64,000 nt of DNA from Sporolactobacillus kofuensis (GTDB lineage: Bacteria; Bacillota; Bacilli; Bacillales; Sporolactobacillaceae). A program made the translations under genes and the position numbers. The stretch lies in the NCBI RefSeq assembly GCF_024125425.1, contig NZ_JAMXWN010000002.1, positions 62,001 to 126,000 on the forward strand, given 5' to 3'. Below are positions 1 through 8,234 of this stretch, piece after piece; the first letter of the stretch is position 1, and every line of letters starts with the position of its first letter. The notes under the pieces are model-generated. The model had not been told where the DNA came from. It worked only from the letters and a program-made list of their open reading frames with translations, and made no database searches.

Positions 1-231
1 AAAAGGTGGGCGGATCAGCATCATGTTCCAGTTTATCTTGGGGAGTTCGGTGCGAACAATCAAGCACCCTATGAATCGAGACTTCGCTGGACGGAAGAAG
101 TACGCGAGCAGGCCGAACACTTTGGATTCAGTTGGGGGTACTGGGAACTTGCATCTTATTTTGGAATCTATAATGCGCAGACGGGCAAATGGGACAAGGC
201 TATGCTCAAAACCCTGCTGCCAGATAAGTAG
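1..231 (+). CDS. GH5-family cellulase/endoglucanase, C-terminal end (partial at window edge)
   Basis: The frame is open from base 1 to a TAG stop at 229-231, giving the last 76 residues. It reads like the end of a glycoside hydrolase family 5 barrel. The segment VYLGEFGANN carries the Glu that serves as catalytic nucleophile in GH5 enzymes (visible residue 15), followed by the aromatic stretch GFSWGYWEL and a terminal FGIYN...LKTLLP motif. Family members hydrolyse beta-1,4-glucans, often outside the cell, but the N-terminus and any signal peptide lie off the window. An overlapping frame (23-244) encodes nothing recognisable. The family call is from remembered motif similarity. Confidence 0.8.
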   Translation, partial: KRWADQHHVPVYLGEFGANNQAPYESRLRWTEEVREQAEHFGFSWGYWELASYFGIYNAQTGKWDKAMLKTLLPDK

Positions 232-268
232 AGATGAAATCTGAGAAACAACTAACTTGCATTTTTAA

Positions 269-406
269 AAGGAAATTGGACCGAAAAAGACAAGCTACTG
301 GTCTGAAGAGGAGCTGGTGAGTTTTGTAGATCAAGTCGGCGAACGCACAGATGCAGATGCCGTATGCATGCAGTGTAAGTTTGATAAAAAAGTGTTGCAC
401 TTGTAA
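269..406 (+). pseudogene. Short coding relic without a start codon
   Basis: After the cellulase stop there is an open stretch of about 45 codons ending in TAA at 404-406. It contains YWSEEELVSFVDQVGERTD and a Cys-x2-Cys (CMQC) near its end. It is preceded in frame by a stop at 266-268 and has no ATG/GTG/TTG with a ribosome binding site. The composition looks protein-like rather than random, so it may be the remnant of a deleted gene. I do not recognise the family, and chance cannot be excluded. Confidence 0.25.
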
Positions 407-423
407 GCAATATAATATACAAT
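395..423 (+). promoter_or_regulatory. Putative sigma-A promoter for the S-box operon
   Basis: TTGCAC (395-400) and TACAAT (418-423) are separated by 17 bp. Transcription would begin near 430, about 30 nt before the conserved S-box core, which is a normal arrangement for riboswitch leaders. It overlaps the coding relic. Confidence 0.55.
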
Positions 424-460
424 AATCCCCATAGAATTACTTTGATAATTTAATAGTCAT

Positions 461-564
461 CTTCTTATCAAGAGTGGTGGAGGGACTGGCCCAATGAAAC
501 CCAACAACCAGCGGTATAACGCATGGTGTTAATTCCTGCAGATTTATTCTGAAAGATAAGAGAA
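461..564 (+). promoter_or_regulatory. SAM-I (S-box) riboswitch aptamer
   Basis: The leader contains the S-box signature: CTTATCAAGAG, then GGTGGAGGGACTGGCCC, then ATGAAACCC..CAACC, closing with GATAAGAG that pairs with the initial CTTATC to form P1. Binding of S-adenosylmethionine stabilises P1 and favours the terminator that follows. It sits upstream of methionine uptake, repair and salvage genes, which matches the known S-box regulon of Bacilli. Confidence 0.93.
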
Positions 565-593
565 ACAATTCATCCAATGAATCATGAAAGCGA

Positions 594-630
594 CAATTGT
601 CTTCTTATCTCAAAGAAGGCAATTTTTTTA
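594..630 (+). terminator. S-box expression platform: intrinsic terminator
   Basis: CAATTGTCTTCTT (594-606) pairs with AAGAAGGCAATT with one G-U, followed by a run of T. The left arm region CTTCTTATCT can alternatively pair with AGATAAG from the 3' side of P1, which gives the competing antiterminator expected of an S-box. Confidence 0.85.
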
Positions 631-683
631 TTAAGAGGTGATATATCAGAGAGAGCATTTAATCCGCCTACGACGATAAAATG

Positions 684-772
684 ATACATAATTCCAAGTT
701 AACATATAAGAATTATGTATATGAATAATCATTAGTCAATAAGAGAGGAGTTTCGGCTTCTTTATTGTTTTT
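684..772 (+). promoter_or_regulatory. Extra leader structures: perfect 11-bp inverted repeat and a second terminator-like hairpin
   Basis: ATACATAATTC (684-694) is repeated as an exact inverted copy at 710-720. Further on, CAATAAGAG.. (from 737) can pair with ..CTTCTTTATTG (to 767), followed by T-rich sequence to 772, just before the ribosome binding site of the first gene. Either could add a second layer of control after the S-box, or be a promoter-proximal operator. The hairpin is imperfect. Confidence 0.4.
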
Positions 773-798
773 ATCTGGAGGACAGTTGAGGTGAGGTC

Positions 799-1275
799 AT
801 GGAGAAAGAGAAAGTATATTGTGATTTGATTCAACAGTTACAAGCCTTGTTTGATGAGGAACTGGATTTAGTCGCGAATATGAGCAATATGGTATCACTT
901 ATTTTCGAGAGAGTGCCCGGGTTGAATGGAACAACATTTTATCGTTGGAAAAACGATGAATTAATCTTAGGACCGTTTCAAGGCAGGGTTGCTTGTATGC
1001 ATATTCCGCTTCAGAAAGGAGTTTGCGGTAAAGTGGCCTTTACGAAAAAAACGGAAATCGTCCCTGACGTTCATCAGTTTCCTGGGCATATCGCCTGTGA
1101 TGCGCGTTCGAATTCAGAGATTGTCGTTCCAGTTTTTTGGCCGGAGAGCAATCGATTCTTTGGTGTTCTGGATTTAGACAGTCCATTATTCAATAACTTT
1201 GATTCCACGGATGCCACATATCTTGAACAGCTCGCACCATTGGTTTTTGGAATTAAGAAAGAAGATAGGATGTAG
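799..1275 (+). CDS. msrC: Free methionine-(R)-sulfoxide reductase, GAF-domain type (fRMsr)
   Basis: This is a 158-residue single-GAF protein. Cys66 (RVAC), Cys76 (GVCG) and Cys100 (HIACD) have spacing 10 and 24, identical to the Cys84/94/118 set of the E. coli enzyme. The context GHIACD.RSNSEIVVP and GVLDLDSP is also typical. It reduces free Met-R-sulfoxide to Met using thioredoxin. Start ATG 799 follows GAGGTGAGG. As first gene after the S-box, its methionine role agrees with the regulation. GAF proteins are often annotated only as sensors; the three Cys argue for the enzyme. Confidence 0.88.
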   Translation: MEKEKVYCDLIQQLQALFDEELDLVANMSNMVSLIFERVPGLNGTTFYRWKNDELILGPFQGRVACMHIPLQKGVCGKVAFTKKTEIVPDVHQFPGHIACDARSNSEIVVPVFWPESNRFFGVLDLDSPLFNNFDSTDATYLEQLAPLVFGIKKEDRM

Positions 1276-1302
1276 TGTTGGAGGATTTAAGGAGGAGACG
1301 AT

Positions 1303-2478
1303 TTGGTTTATTTTCAACCTTCTGAACGTGCCCAGAAGCTATCTGTTAACTTTTTTGATCGGTTGGACAATAAATTAGCTGAATCAGAACAAACAGGGTT
1401 GCCGTTCATTAACCTTTCCAAGGGAAATCCGGATCTGCCGACGCCTGAGCACATTGTTGCTTCCCTTAAGGCAGCTGTGGATCAACCGAAAAATCATGCT
1501 TATCCACCTTTCCTCGGTAAGGAAAACGTGCGATTAGCGATTACCGAATTTTATAAAAAAGAGTATGGAGTGCTCTTAGACCCAATCAATGAGATAGCTA
1601 TCTTTCATGGGTCTCACATCGGTATTACTGGAATACCGCAAGTGCTGCTTAATCCTGGAGATTATATGCTGATTACAGATCCTTGTTATCCAATTTATTA
1701 TTCCTCGGCCACTCTATCACAGGCGAAAACGTTTGCCCTTCCGCTAGAGGAATCGAATCGTTTTCTTCCGGATTATCGATGCATCCCAGGGGATGTATTG
1801 AAAAAGGCGCGGCTTCTCATGCTCAATTATCCAAATAATCCTACTGGGGCATTGGCAACCAAGGACTTTTTTCGAAAAACGATTGATTTTGCCAGAGAAC
1901 ATCGTCTTCCGGTCATTAATGACTTTGCTTATGCTTCGCTCGGCTTTGATCAAAACAAGCCGTTGAGCATTCTGCAAACAAAGCATGCGAAAAGCGTTGC
2001 TGTCGAAGTGTATACTCTGTCGAAAACATATAATATGGCAGGATGGCGGTTTGGCTTTGCGGTAGGTAATGCCTCGATTATAAAGGCTTTCAACAAATTT
2101 CACACACATGCCTACAGTACGGTGTTTGGTGCGGTTCAGGACGCTGCAGCGTGTGCATTGCAATCATCGCAGAAATGTGCGATTAATCTCCTACGTATCT
2201 ATCAGCGAAGAAGAGATGTGCTCATTGATGGATTACGGCGTATTGGCTGGAAGGTTGCTTCCCCGCCCGGTACATTTTTCGCTTGGCTGAGGGTCCCTGC
2301 AGGCTATGATAGCCAGTCTTTTTCAGAACTGTTATTTCAGAAAGCACATATTGTTGTTGCACCAGGAATCGGATTTGGGGAAAAAGGCGATTCCTTTATC
2401 AGAATCAGTTTGGTAAACAGTGAGGAAGTGCTGGCTGAGGCTGTTAAGCGTATTGAAGCGCTACACTTATTCAAATAG
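1303..2478 (+). CDS. PLP aminotransferase class I, MtnE-like (methionine/ketomethiobutyrate family)
   Basis: This 391-residue fold-type I aminotransferase starts at TTG 1303 behind AAGGAGGA. Visible motifs are NYPNNPTG (175-182), the PLP-contacting Asp in NDFAY (D207), the Schiff-base lysine in TLSKTYNMAGWR (K241) and the substrate-binding Arg region that follows. The order and wording of motifs resemble B. subtilis MtnE (YkrV), which transaminates 2-keto-4-methylthiobutyrate to methionine. With the S-box, fRMsr and MetNIQ around it, methionine formation from its keto acid is the favoured role. Other aspartate-family transaminase activities remain possible. Confidence 0.8.
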   Translation: MVYFQPSERAQKLSVNFFDRLDNKLAESEQTGLPFINLSKGNPDLPTPEHIVASLKAAVDQPKNHAYPPFLGKENVRLAITEFYKKEYGVLLDPINEIAIFHGSHIGITGIPQVLLNPGDYMLITDPCYPIYYSSATLSQAKTFALPLEESNRFLPDYRCIPGDVLKKARLLMLNYPNNPTGALATKDFFRKTIDFAREHRLPVINDFAYASLGFDQNKPLSILQTKHAKSVAVEVYTLSKTYNMAGWRFGFAVGNASIIKAFNKFHTHAYSTVFGAVQDAAACALQSSQKCAINLLRIYQRRRDVLIDGLRRIGWKVASPPGTFFAWLRVPAGYDSQSFSELLFQKAHIVVAPGIGFGEKGDSFIRISLVNSEEVLAEAVKRIEALHLFK

Positions 2479-2500
2479 GTTAGGAGATTGAAAGCGAAAA

Positions 2501-3271
2501 ATGATAACAATCGACTTAACAGATAAAAATGTACTTATTACAGGAGGCGGCTCGGGGATCGGCCAGGAAATTGCTGAATTATTTCTTGAAGCCGGTGCCG
2601 GAGTAGCTGTAGCTGATGTCGCCTTTGAAAAAAAGGTGGAGCAGAAATCAGATCGTCATGTTCATCTTAATCTGGATGTAACAAATAAAAAGGATGTTGA
2701 GCATTCGGTGAAGACAGCAGCTGATCTGCTGGGTCCCATTAGCATTCTTGTAAACAGCGCGGGGATCTCAACAATGGATTATGCGGTTGACATTAAGGAA
2801 GAAGATTGGGACCGAGTTATGGAGGTAAACGCCAAAGGAACTTTTCTGGTATCACAGGCGATTGCCCGCCAGATGCAGGAAAGGGGAATTGAGGGGCGGA
2901 TCATTAATATTGCCTCCCAGGCTGGGAAAAACGGATATCGCTGTATGGGAAATTATTGCTCCTCAAAACACGCAGTGATCGGATTTACGAAGGTTATGGC
3001 TATCGAATTAGCGCCTCAGCAGATTCTGGTTAATGCGATCTGTCCCGGCATAGTGGAAACGAGTATGAAGCATAGGGAACGGATTGACGGTGCCAAACTC
3101 AGAAACATGACGCCAGAAGAGATCTACCAAGAAGATTGTTCACAAGTCCCGCTGGGGCGAACAGCCCTTCCGTCTGATGTAGCAAATGTAGCTCTGTTTC
3201 TAGCCAGTCCGCTGTCTTCGTATATGACTGGTCAGGCGATTAATGTGACTGGCGGTATGACCATGAATTAA
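2501..3271 (+). CDS. Short-chain dehydrogenase/reductase (SDR)
   Basis: This 256-residue classical SDR has the cofactor motif TGGGSGIG (14-21), an Asp after beta-2 (D39) that usually means NAD(H) preference, NSAG (85-88), and the catalytic Ser139-Tyr152-x3-Lys156 set. The C-terminal CPGIVETSM and GQAINVTGG are typical. The substrate cannot be read from sequence. Its place between an MtnE-like transaminase and an HcxA-like dehydrogenase suggests a hydroxy/keto acid or aldehyde from methionine turnover. It lies 22 nt after the aminotransferase in the same S-box transcript. Confidence 0.85.
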   Translation: MITIDLTDKNVLITGGGSGIGQEIAELFLEAGAGVAVADVAFEKKVEQKSDRHVHLNLDVTNKKDVEHSVKTAADLLGPISILVNSAGISTMDYAVDIKEEDWDRVMEVNAKGTFLVSQAIARQMQERGIEGRIINIASQAGKNGYRCMGNYCSSKHAVIGFTKVMAIELAPQQILVNAICPGIVETSMKHRERIDGAKLRNMTPEEIYQEDCSQVPLGRTALPSDVANVALFLASPLSSYMTGQAINVTGGMTMN

Positions 3272-3317
3272 AGGCGGGCAGTATTTTCTCATCCTGCCGT
3301 TAAAGGAGTTCAGTATA

Positions 3318-4430
3318 ATGTCTTTTCATGTTGTTTCTAGGGTGGGACCGCAACAATATCTCTCTGAAAAAGATGCATATGACTATCTTCCGGAGTTTCT
3401 TAAGTCGCTGTCAGCTAATCGACTCCTTATTCTTCATGGCATCAAGTCATGGCGTAAGGCAGCACCTTATTTCCCAAATCTTGCTCAAGCAGGATTTGAT
3501 GTGTTTCAAATGACATTCAGCGGTGAATGTTCGCACAAAGAAATTGATCGAGTCATTCAAGAAATCAAAAATTTAGACATTGATTTGATCATCGGTCTTG
3601 GTGGTGGAAAGGTGATTGATACAGCGAAAGCGGCTGCCGTTAAATCAGGTGATTGTCGTTTGATAATTCTACCGACAATGGCCAGTAACTGCGCTGCATG
3701 GTCTGCGCTCAGTGTTCTTTATGAGGAAAACGGCATTTCTATCGGACATGAACTTTACCCAAGACAGTCTAGTCTTGTGCTTATTGAACCTAGAGTCATC
3801 CTAGACTCTCCGGTGGACTATTTTATCGCCGGAATCGCCGATACGTTGGCCAAATGGTATGAATCCGACAGTCTGCTTACACATATTGGCACCAATCATC
3901 TAGCTCTTTTATATGCGCGTGATTCGGCAAAAATCTGTCACGACATCCCTCTAAAATATGCAATACAAGCTGTAGATGATATGAAGCGGGGCATTTTATC
4001 CAACGCCTGGCAGCTGGTGATGGAAACAAATATTATTGCCGGTGGTCTGGTGGGTGGCTTCGGGGACGAATACGGACGCGCGACCGCAGCGCATTCCATC
4101 CATGACGCGTTGACTTATTTCCCAGAAACCGTTCATCTCCTGCATGGCGCAAAGGTTGCTTATGGGGTCTTGGTTCAATTAGCCCTTGAAAAAAAATGGG
4201 AGGAGATACTGAAGCTTCTGCCATTTTATCAGCAGCTTCAGTTGCCGACGAATCTTCAGGATCTGCATCTTGAGGCGTGTTCTATACAAGATATTCACAA
4301 GTTAGCAGCTTTTTCTGTAAGCCCAGATAAGACGATCCATTTGCTTCCCTTTGAAGTGAACGAGGCAACTGTTTTTGAAGCGATCCAACAGCTTGAGTTG
4401 TGCACACAGGCCTATTTGGCGAAGAAATAA
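3318..4430 (+). CDS. Iron/zinc-type alcohol dehydrogenase, HcxA (YbdH)/GldA-like
   Basis: This 370-residue group III dehydrogenase has GLGGGKVIDTAKA (93-105) for NAD(P), PTMASNCAAWSA (119-130), and metal ligands in AGIADTLAKWYE (D175), AAHSIHDAL and LLHGAKVAYG. The wording is closer to E. coli HcxA/YbdH, a 2-oxo acid (hydroxycarboxylate) dehydrogenase, than to glycerol dehydrogenase. In E. coli ybdH neighbours ybdL, a methionine transaminase, the same pairing as here. A role in interconverting 2-hydroxy- and 2-keto-4-methylthiobutyrate is inferred. The start ATG follows AAAGGAG. Confidence 0.72.
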   Translation: MSFHVVSRVGPQQYLSEKDAYDYLPEFLKSLSANRLLILHGIKSWRKAAPYFPNLAQAGFDVFQMTFSGECSHKEIDRVIQEIKNLDIDLIIGLGGGKVIDTAKAAAVKSGDCRLIILPTMASNCAAWSALSVLYEENGISIGHELYPRQSSLVLIEPRVILDSPVDYFIAGIADTLAKWYESDSLLTHIGTNHLALLYARDSAKICHDIPLKYAIQAVDDMKRGILSNAWQLVMETNIIAGGLVGGFGDEYGRATAAHSIHDALTYFPETVHLLHGAKVAYGVLVQLALEKKWEEILKLLPFYQQLQLPTNLQDLHLEACSIQDIHKLAAFSVSPDKTIHLLPFEVNEATVFEAIQQLELCTQAYLAKK

Positions 4431-4486
4431 TAAACCATAAAACCAAGTATTTCAATTAGAAAACATAGGAAAGGAGGCACGAAGCC

Positions 4487-5536
4487 GTGTCAACATCAGA
4501 AATCATACGTACGGACCATGTAGTTAAGGTCTTTACCGTAGATAAAAAGGCTCATCCTGTACTAAAAGATGTGAATCTCTCTATAGAAAAGGGAGAGATT
4601 TTCGGCATCATCGGCTATAGTGGAGCTGGAAAATCGACGCTTGTTAGATGTTTTAATGGTATTGAAAAGCCAACTGAAGGTCGTATTTTCTTTGAAGGCC
4701 AAAATATTGTCGGATTAAAAGCACGGGAACTGAGATCGATAAGGAGAAAAATCGGCATGATTTTTCAACAGTTTAATCTCATGCCTTCCCGAACAGTCTT
4801 TGATAATATTGCGCTTCCTTTGAAACATAGCGGTTTGTCAAAGCAGCAGATTAATAAGCGGATTACCGAGTTACTGCAACTTGTTAATTTGCCGGACAAG
4901 AGGAATGCCTATCCTTCTCAGTTGTCCGGCGGACAGAAACAGCGCGTGGCCATTGCCAGGGCACTAGTGAATCATCCGAAAATCCTGTTGTGTGATGAAG
5001 CAACAAGCGCCTTGGATCCAAAAACAACAAAATCAATCCTTTATTTATTGAAGAGATTGAATAAAGAACTAGGCTTAACGATTGTGGTGATTACTCACGA
5101 AATGTCTGTTGTCAAGGAAATTTGTCAGAAGGTATCAGTCCTTGATAAAGGGAAGATTATTGAACAGGGCGATGTTTATTCCGTCTTCTCCAATCCGCAG
5201 CAGGAATTGACACAGTCATTTATTGAAACGACGTCTGCACTGAGCAGTGTGAAGACATTAATTGAAACAAACTCTCCAGTTGTCCGGCTGCAACCGGGAC
5301 AGCTGTTGCTGAAAATAAGCTATACGACAAACAGTGTTTCCGAACCGCTTATCTCTTATATTTCGAGAACTTATAATGTCGATGCCAATATTGTGTTTGG
5401 TGATATTCAAATTTTGAACGATAATCCGCTTGGTGGACTCATTATTATTTTAAGTGGTCAGAAGTCGACTATTGATCATGCGCTCGAGTACTTAATACCA
5501 AAGCATGTGGCTATTGAGGTGTTGAATCATGGATAA
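4487..5536 (+). CDS. metN: Methionine ABC transporter ATP-binding protein MetN
   Basis: This 349-residue ATPase starts at GTG 4487 behind AAAGGAGG. Walker A is GYSGAGKS (43-50), the signature is LSGGQKQR, and Walker B is ILLCDEATSALD. A C-terminal extension of about 80 residues (from ~270) corresponds to the NIL methionine-sensing domain of MetN proteins, which gives transinhibition. It overlaps metI by 8 nt. The S-box upstream and the lipoprotein MetQ downstream support methionine as the substrate. Confidence 0.93.
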   Translation: MSTSEIIRTDHVVKVFTVDKKAHPVLKDVNLSIEKGEIFGIIGYSGAGKSTLVRCFNGIEKPTEGRIFFEGQNIVGLKARELRSIRRKIGMIFQQFNLMPSRTVFDNIALPLKHSGLSKQQINKRITELLQLVNLPDKRNAYPSQLSGGQKQRVAIARALVNHPKILLCDEATSALDPKTTKSILYLLKRLNKELGLTIVVITHEMSVVKEICQKVSVLDKGKIIEQGDVYSVFSNPQQELTQSFIETTSALSSVKTLIETNSPVVRLQPGQLLLKISYTTNSVSEPLISYISRTYNVDANIVFGDIQILNDNPLGGLIIILSGQKSTIDHALEYLIPKHVAIEVLNHG

Positions 5537-6209
5537 CTTGATACAATTTTTTCTTCCAAATGTCTCTCAAGTCATGGATGAATTTTATCTATCGATTGCT
5601 CAAACACTGCAGATGGTCTTCCTATCAGGGCTGATTTCTTTTGTGCTCAGCTTATTTATCGGCATTGCGCTTATATCTACGAAAAAAAGCGGTATTTTAG
5701 AGAATTTATTCGTTTTTAATTTCTTTGATAAAGTAATCAATCTGTTCCGTTCGATTCCATTCATTATTCTTATTGCGGCTCTGATCCCGCTTACTCGATT
5801 GATTTCTGGGACGGCTGTCGGTGTACAGGGTACTATATTTCCGCTCATCATCGGAATTACACCTTTTTTCTCTAGGCAGATCGAATCTGCTTTTAATGAA
5901 GTGGATGAGGGATTGGTTGAATCAGGGATTGCCATGGGCTTATCGCCATTTCAAATTATAATCTCCGTCTATTTGAAAGAAGGAATCTCGTCCATTGCGC
6001 GAGTATCAACCATCACCATCATTAGTCTTATCGGACTGACTGCGATTGTCGGTGTTGTCGGAGGTGGAGGAATAGGGGACTTTGCGATCCGTTACGGTTA
6101 TCAGCAAAATCAATTAGATGCTACTTATGTATCCATTATTGTTCTACTCATTTTTGTTAGCATCGTTCAAATAATAGGTACATTAATTTCTAAAAAAACC
6201 ACTCATTAG
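5529..6209 (+). CDS. metI: Methionine ABC transporter permease MetI
   Basis: This 226-residue membrane protein has about five hydrophobic segments and the EAA-loop region VESGIAMGLSPFQIIISVYLKEG that contacts MetN. The C-terminal VGVVGGGGIGDFAIRYGYQQ is characteristic of MetI. Its ATG lies inside the metN 3' end, indicating translational coupling. Confidence 0.93.
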   Translation: MDNLIQFFLPNVSQVMDEFYLSIAQTLQMVFLSGLISFVLSLFIGIALISTKKSGILENLFVFNFFDKVINLFRSIPFIILIAALIPLTRLISGTAVGVQGTIFPLIIGITPFFSRQIESAFNEVDEGLVESGIAMGLSPFQIIISVYLKEGISSIARVSTITIISLIGLTAIVGVVGGGGIGDFAIRYGYQQNQLDATYVSIIVLLIFVSIVQIIGTLISKKTTH

Positions 6210-6221
6210 GAGGCATTTATC

Positions 6222-7067
6222 ATGAAAAGGATTTTCCAATTAAGCAGTTTTATCGTTATCCTCAGTTTTGCTCTGGTGCTTGCGGCATGCAGTTCATCAG
6301 CATCAAACAGCAGCACTAATAAAGTAAAAGAAGTGAAAGTAGGGGTTGTCGGCAATAGTGATGATCCCATCTGGGCGCAAGTCAATAAGAACTTAATAAA
6401 AGAAAACATTCAGGTAAAGCTTGTCAAGTTCACTGACGGTATCATTACCAACCAATCCCAGGCCAATAAAGAACTTGATCTCACCGCATTTCAGCATAAT
6501 GCTTTCCTGCATCAGGAAGAAAAGCAAAAGGGCTATAAATTTACCGTCATCGGTCAGTCATACATTGTTCCTTTAAATGTCTACTCAAAAAAGATTAAAA
6601 GTCTCAGTCAGATTAAAAACGGTGATAAAATTGCTATTCCTAACAATGTTACCAATGCAGGACGAGCACTTAAAGTTCTGGAGAGTGCAGGCTTGATCAA
6701 ACTTGATCCAAGTAAAGGATACTCCCCGGCTGTGAAAGACATTACAGAAAATAAGCATCACGTGAAAATTGTCGAAGTGGATCCAGCCAAGATTCCAAGT
6801 CTGCTCCCGGATTTTGCAGCGGGCATAACAAACAGTAACTTTATTATTGATAATAAAATGAACCCGGTAACTGATTCGATTTATCGCATTAAACCTGATC
6901 TCAATGATCCGAATAATAAACCGTGGATTAACGTCATTGTTGCGCGGACGGCTGATAAGAATAACAGCACCTATAAGAAAGTTGTGCAAGCTTACCATAC
7001 TGCATCGGTCGGAAATAAAATTAAAAATCTTTACAATGGTGTTTATGTTCCTGCCTTCAAGTATTAA
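6222..7067 (+). CDS. metQ: Methionine-binding lipoprotein MetQ (NlpA family)
   Basis: This 281-residue NlpA-family binding protein has a lipoprotein signal with lipobox VLAAC near residue 23. It then has VKVGVVGNSDDPIW at the start of the mature domain and the family segments DLTAFQHNAFL and KIAIPNNVTNAGRAL. It captures D- or L-methionine at the membrane surface for MetNI. RBS AGGAGG precedes the ATG, 12 nt after metI. Confidence 0.93.
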   Translation: MKRIFQLSSFIVILSFALVLAACSSSASNSSTNKVKEVKVGVVGNSDDPIWAQVNKNLIKENIQVKLVKFTDGIITNQSQANKELDLTAFQHNAFLHQEEKQKGYKFTVIGQSYIVPLNVYSKKIKSLSQIKNGDKIAIPNNVTNAGRALKVLESAGLIKLDPSKGYSPAVKDITENKHHVKIVEVDPAKIPSLLPDFAAGITNSNFIIDNKMNPVTDSIYRIKPDLNDPNNKPWINVIVARTADKNNSTYKKVVQAYHTASVGNKIKNLYNGVYVPAFKY

Positions 7068-7160
7068 GCATAGGTCTTATGTTATCATGCAAGAAATAGT
7101 ACCTAGAAATTAGGGGCATTAATGTTTATAAAAAAATATAGACAGGTGAGGAGATTAATT

Positions 7161-7646
7161 ATGGCAAAGGTTGAAAGTTTTACTCTTGATCATACGAAAG
7201 TGATAGCTCCCTATGTTCGATTAATTACGACACAAAGAGGACCTAAAGGCGACCTGATTCAAAATTATGATTTACGATTTGTGCAGCCCAACGAAAATGC
7301 GATTCCTACAGCCGGGCTGCATACCATTGAACATATGCTTGCCAGTTTGCTACGGGATCGGCTTGAAGGAGTAATCGACTGCTCGCCGTTCGGCTGTCGG
7401 ACCGGATTTCATTTGATTCTTTGGGGGGAGCACGATCCGATTTACGTTGCAAAAGCGCTGAAAGGCTCTCTGGAATTTATCGCGAACGAAGCGACATGGG
7501 ACGATGTTCAAGGAACAACAATTGAAAGTTGCGGCAATTATCGCGATCACTCACTCTTCTCAGCAAAAGAATGGGCGAAAAAAATTGTGGCAGAAGGCAT
7601 AAGTTCAGATCCATTTGAACGCAAAGTAGTGAAGGAATCATTGTAA
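7161..7646 (+). CDS. luxS: S-ribosylhomocysteine lyase LuxS (autoinducer-2 synthase)
   Basis: LuxS cleaves S-ribosylhomocysteine to homocysteine and DPD, the AI-2 precursor. The metal site HTIEH (His54, His58) and the downstream ESCGN cysteine match the B. subtilis His54/His58/Cys126 triad. SPFGCRTGF carries the counterpart of Cys84. Start 7161 is chosen over the upstream in-frame start at 7122 because AGGTGAGG lies directly before it and [11 protein letters not shown] aligns with known N-termini. It lies 94 bp after metQ and before a terminator, so it is probably the last S-box operon gene, returning homocysteine for methionine synthesis. Confidence 0.93.
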   Translation: MAKVESFTLDHTKVIAPYVRLITTQRGPKGDLIQNYDLRFVQPNENAIPTAGLHTIEHMLASLLRDRLEGVIDCSPFGCRTGFHLILWGEHDPIYVAKALKGSLEFIANEATWDDVQGTTIESCGNYRDHSLFSAKEWAKKIVAEGISSDPFERKVVKESL

Positions 7647-7722
7647 AAGTAGGGAGAAATAAAAACTTATCCCAGAAGTAAGCAATTTAAAAACTCTGAG
7701 ATATTGGGATCGATAAAAAAAT

Positions 7723-7760
7723 GCCCGAATCCATTACTGAAATGGGTTCGGGTCTTTTTT
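7723..7760 (+). terminator. Intrinsic terminator after luxS
   Basis: CCCGAATCCA and TGGGTTCGGG form a 10-bp stem, followed by TCTTTTTT. It closes the sulfur operon and faces the convergent small gene. Confidence 0.85.
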
Positions 7761-7765
7761 GTTGC

Positions 7766-8002
7766 CTAAAAAATATGGTCAATTTCAATTTTGTCCCAAA
7801 TCTCAGCGAATGTTTTACCGTCTATTTTAAAGTGACGAAAGAGATCTTCGGTAGATTTATATTCTTTCTGGACATCTATACTGGCAATTAACGTTAGCCT
7901 ATTCGTGTGAGAGATTTGATATAATGTGCCCTGGTACACGAGATCAACTTCTCGACCTTGATTTAGCATACTAATAACTTTATTAATAGGTAATTTGTCC
8001 AT
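7766..8002 (-). CDS. Small hypothetical protein (78 residues)
   Basis: This is a minus-strand ORF beginning MDKLPINKVISMLNQG (ATG 8002; an in-frame GTG lies just upstream). It is polar with alternating hydrophobics (VDLVYQGTLYQI), suggesting a small soluble domain, and ends in EIWDKIEIDHIF. I recognise no family. The ribosome binding site is weak. It stands alone between the luxS terminator and the cell-wall hydrolase. Confidence 0.55.
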   Translation of the reverse strand: MDKLPINKVISMLNQGREVDLVYQGTLYQISHTNRLTLIASIDVQKEYKSTEDLFRHFKIDGKTFAEIWDKIEIDHIF

Positions 8003-8234
8003 CACAGGTCACTTTCTAAAGAAGTTTTTATTTTTTTAAGTGGTAGGAATTAGGACCGATTACTTTTTTTAAATCGATTATTATGTAACCAGGAATTTCA
8101 CGAATTATTACGTTAATTTTGCCAACCTTTAATATATGTTTGATACATGGGAGCCTGCGATGTAATAAAAATCCCGGCTGTTAACCGAGTGGTGTTCGAT
8201 TCTTATAAGCGACTTTAGCTTTTAAATTCGCTCA

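Noticed and set aside
23-244. ORF overlapping the cellulase 3' end
   Set aside because: It is an alternative frame of the GH5 coding sequence, which has clear family motifs in frame 1.
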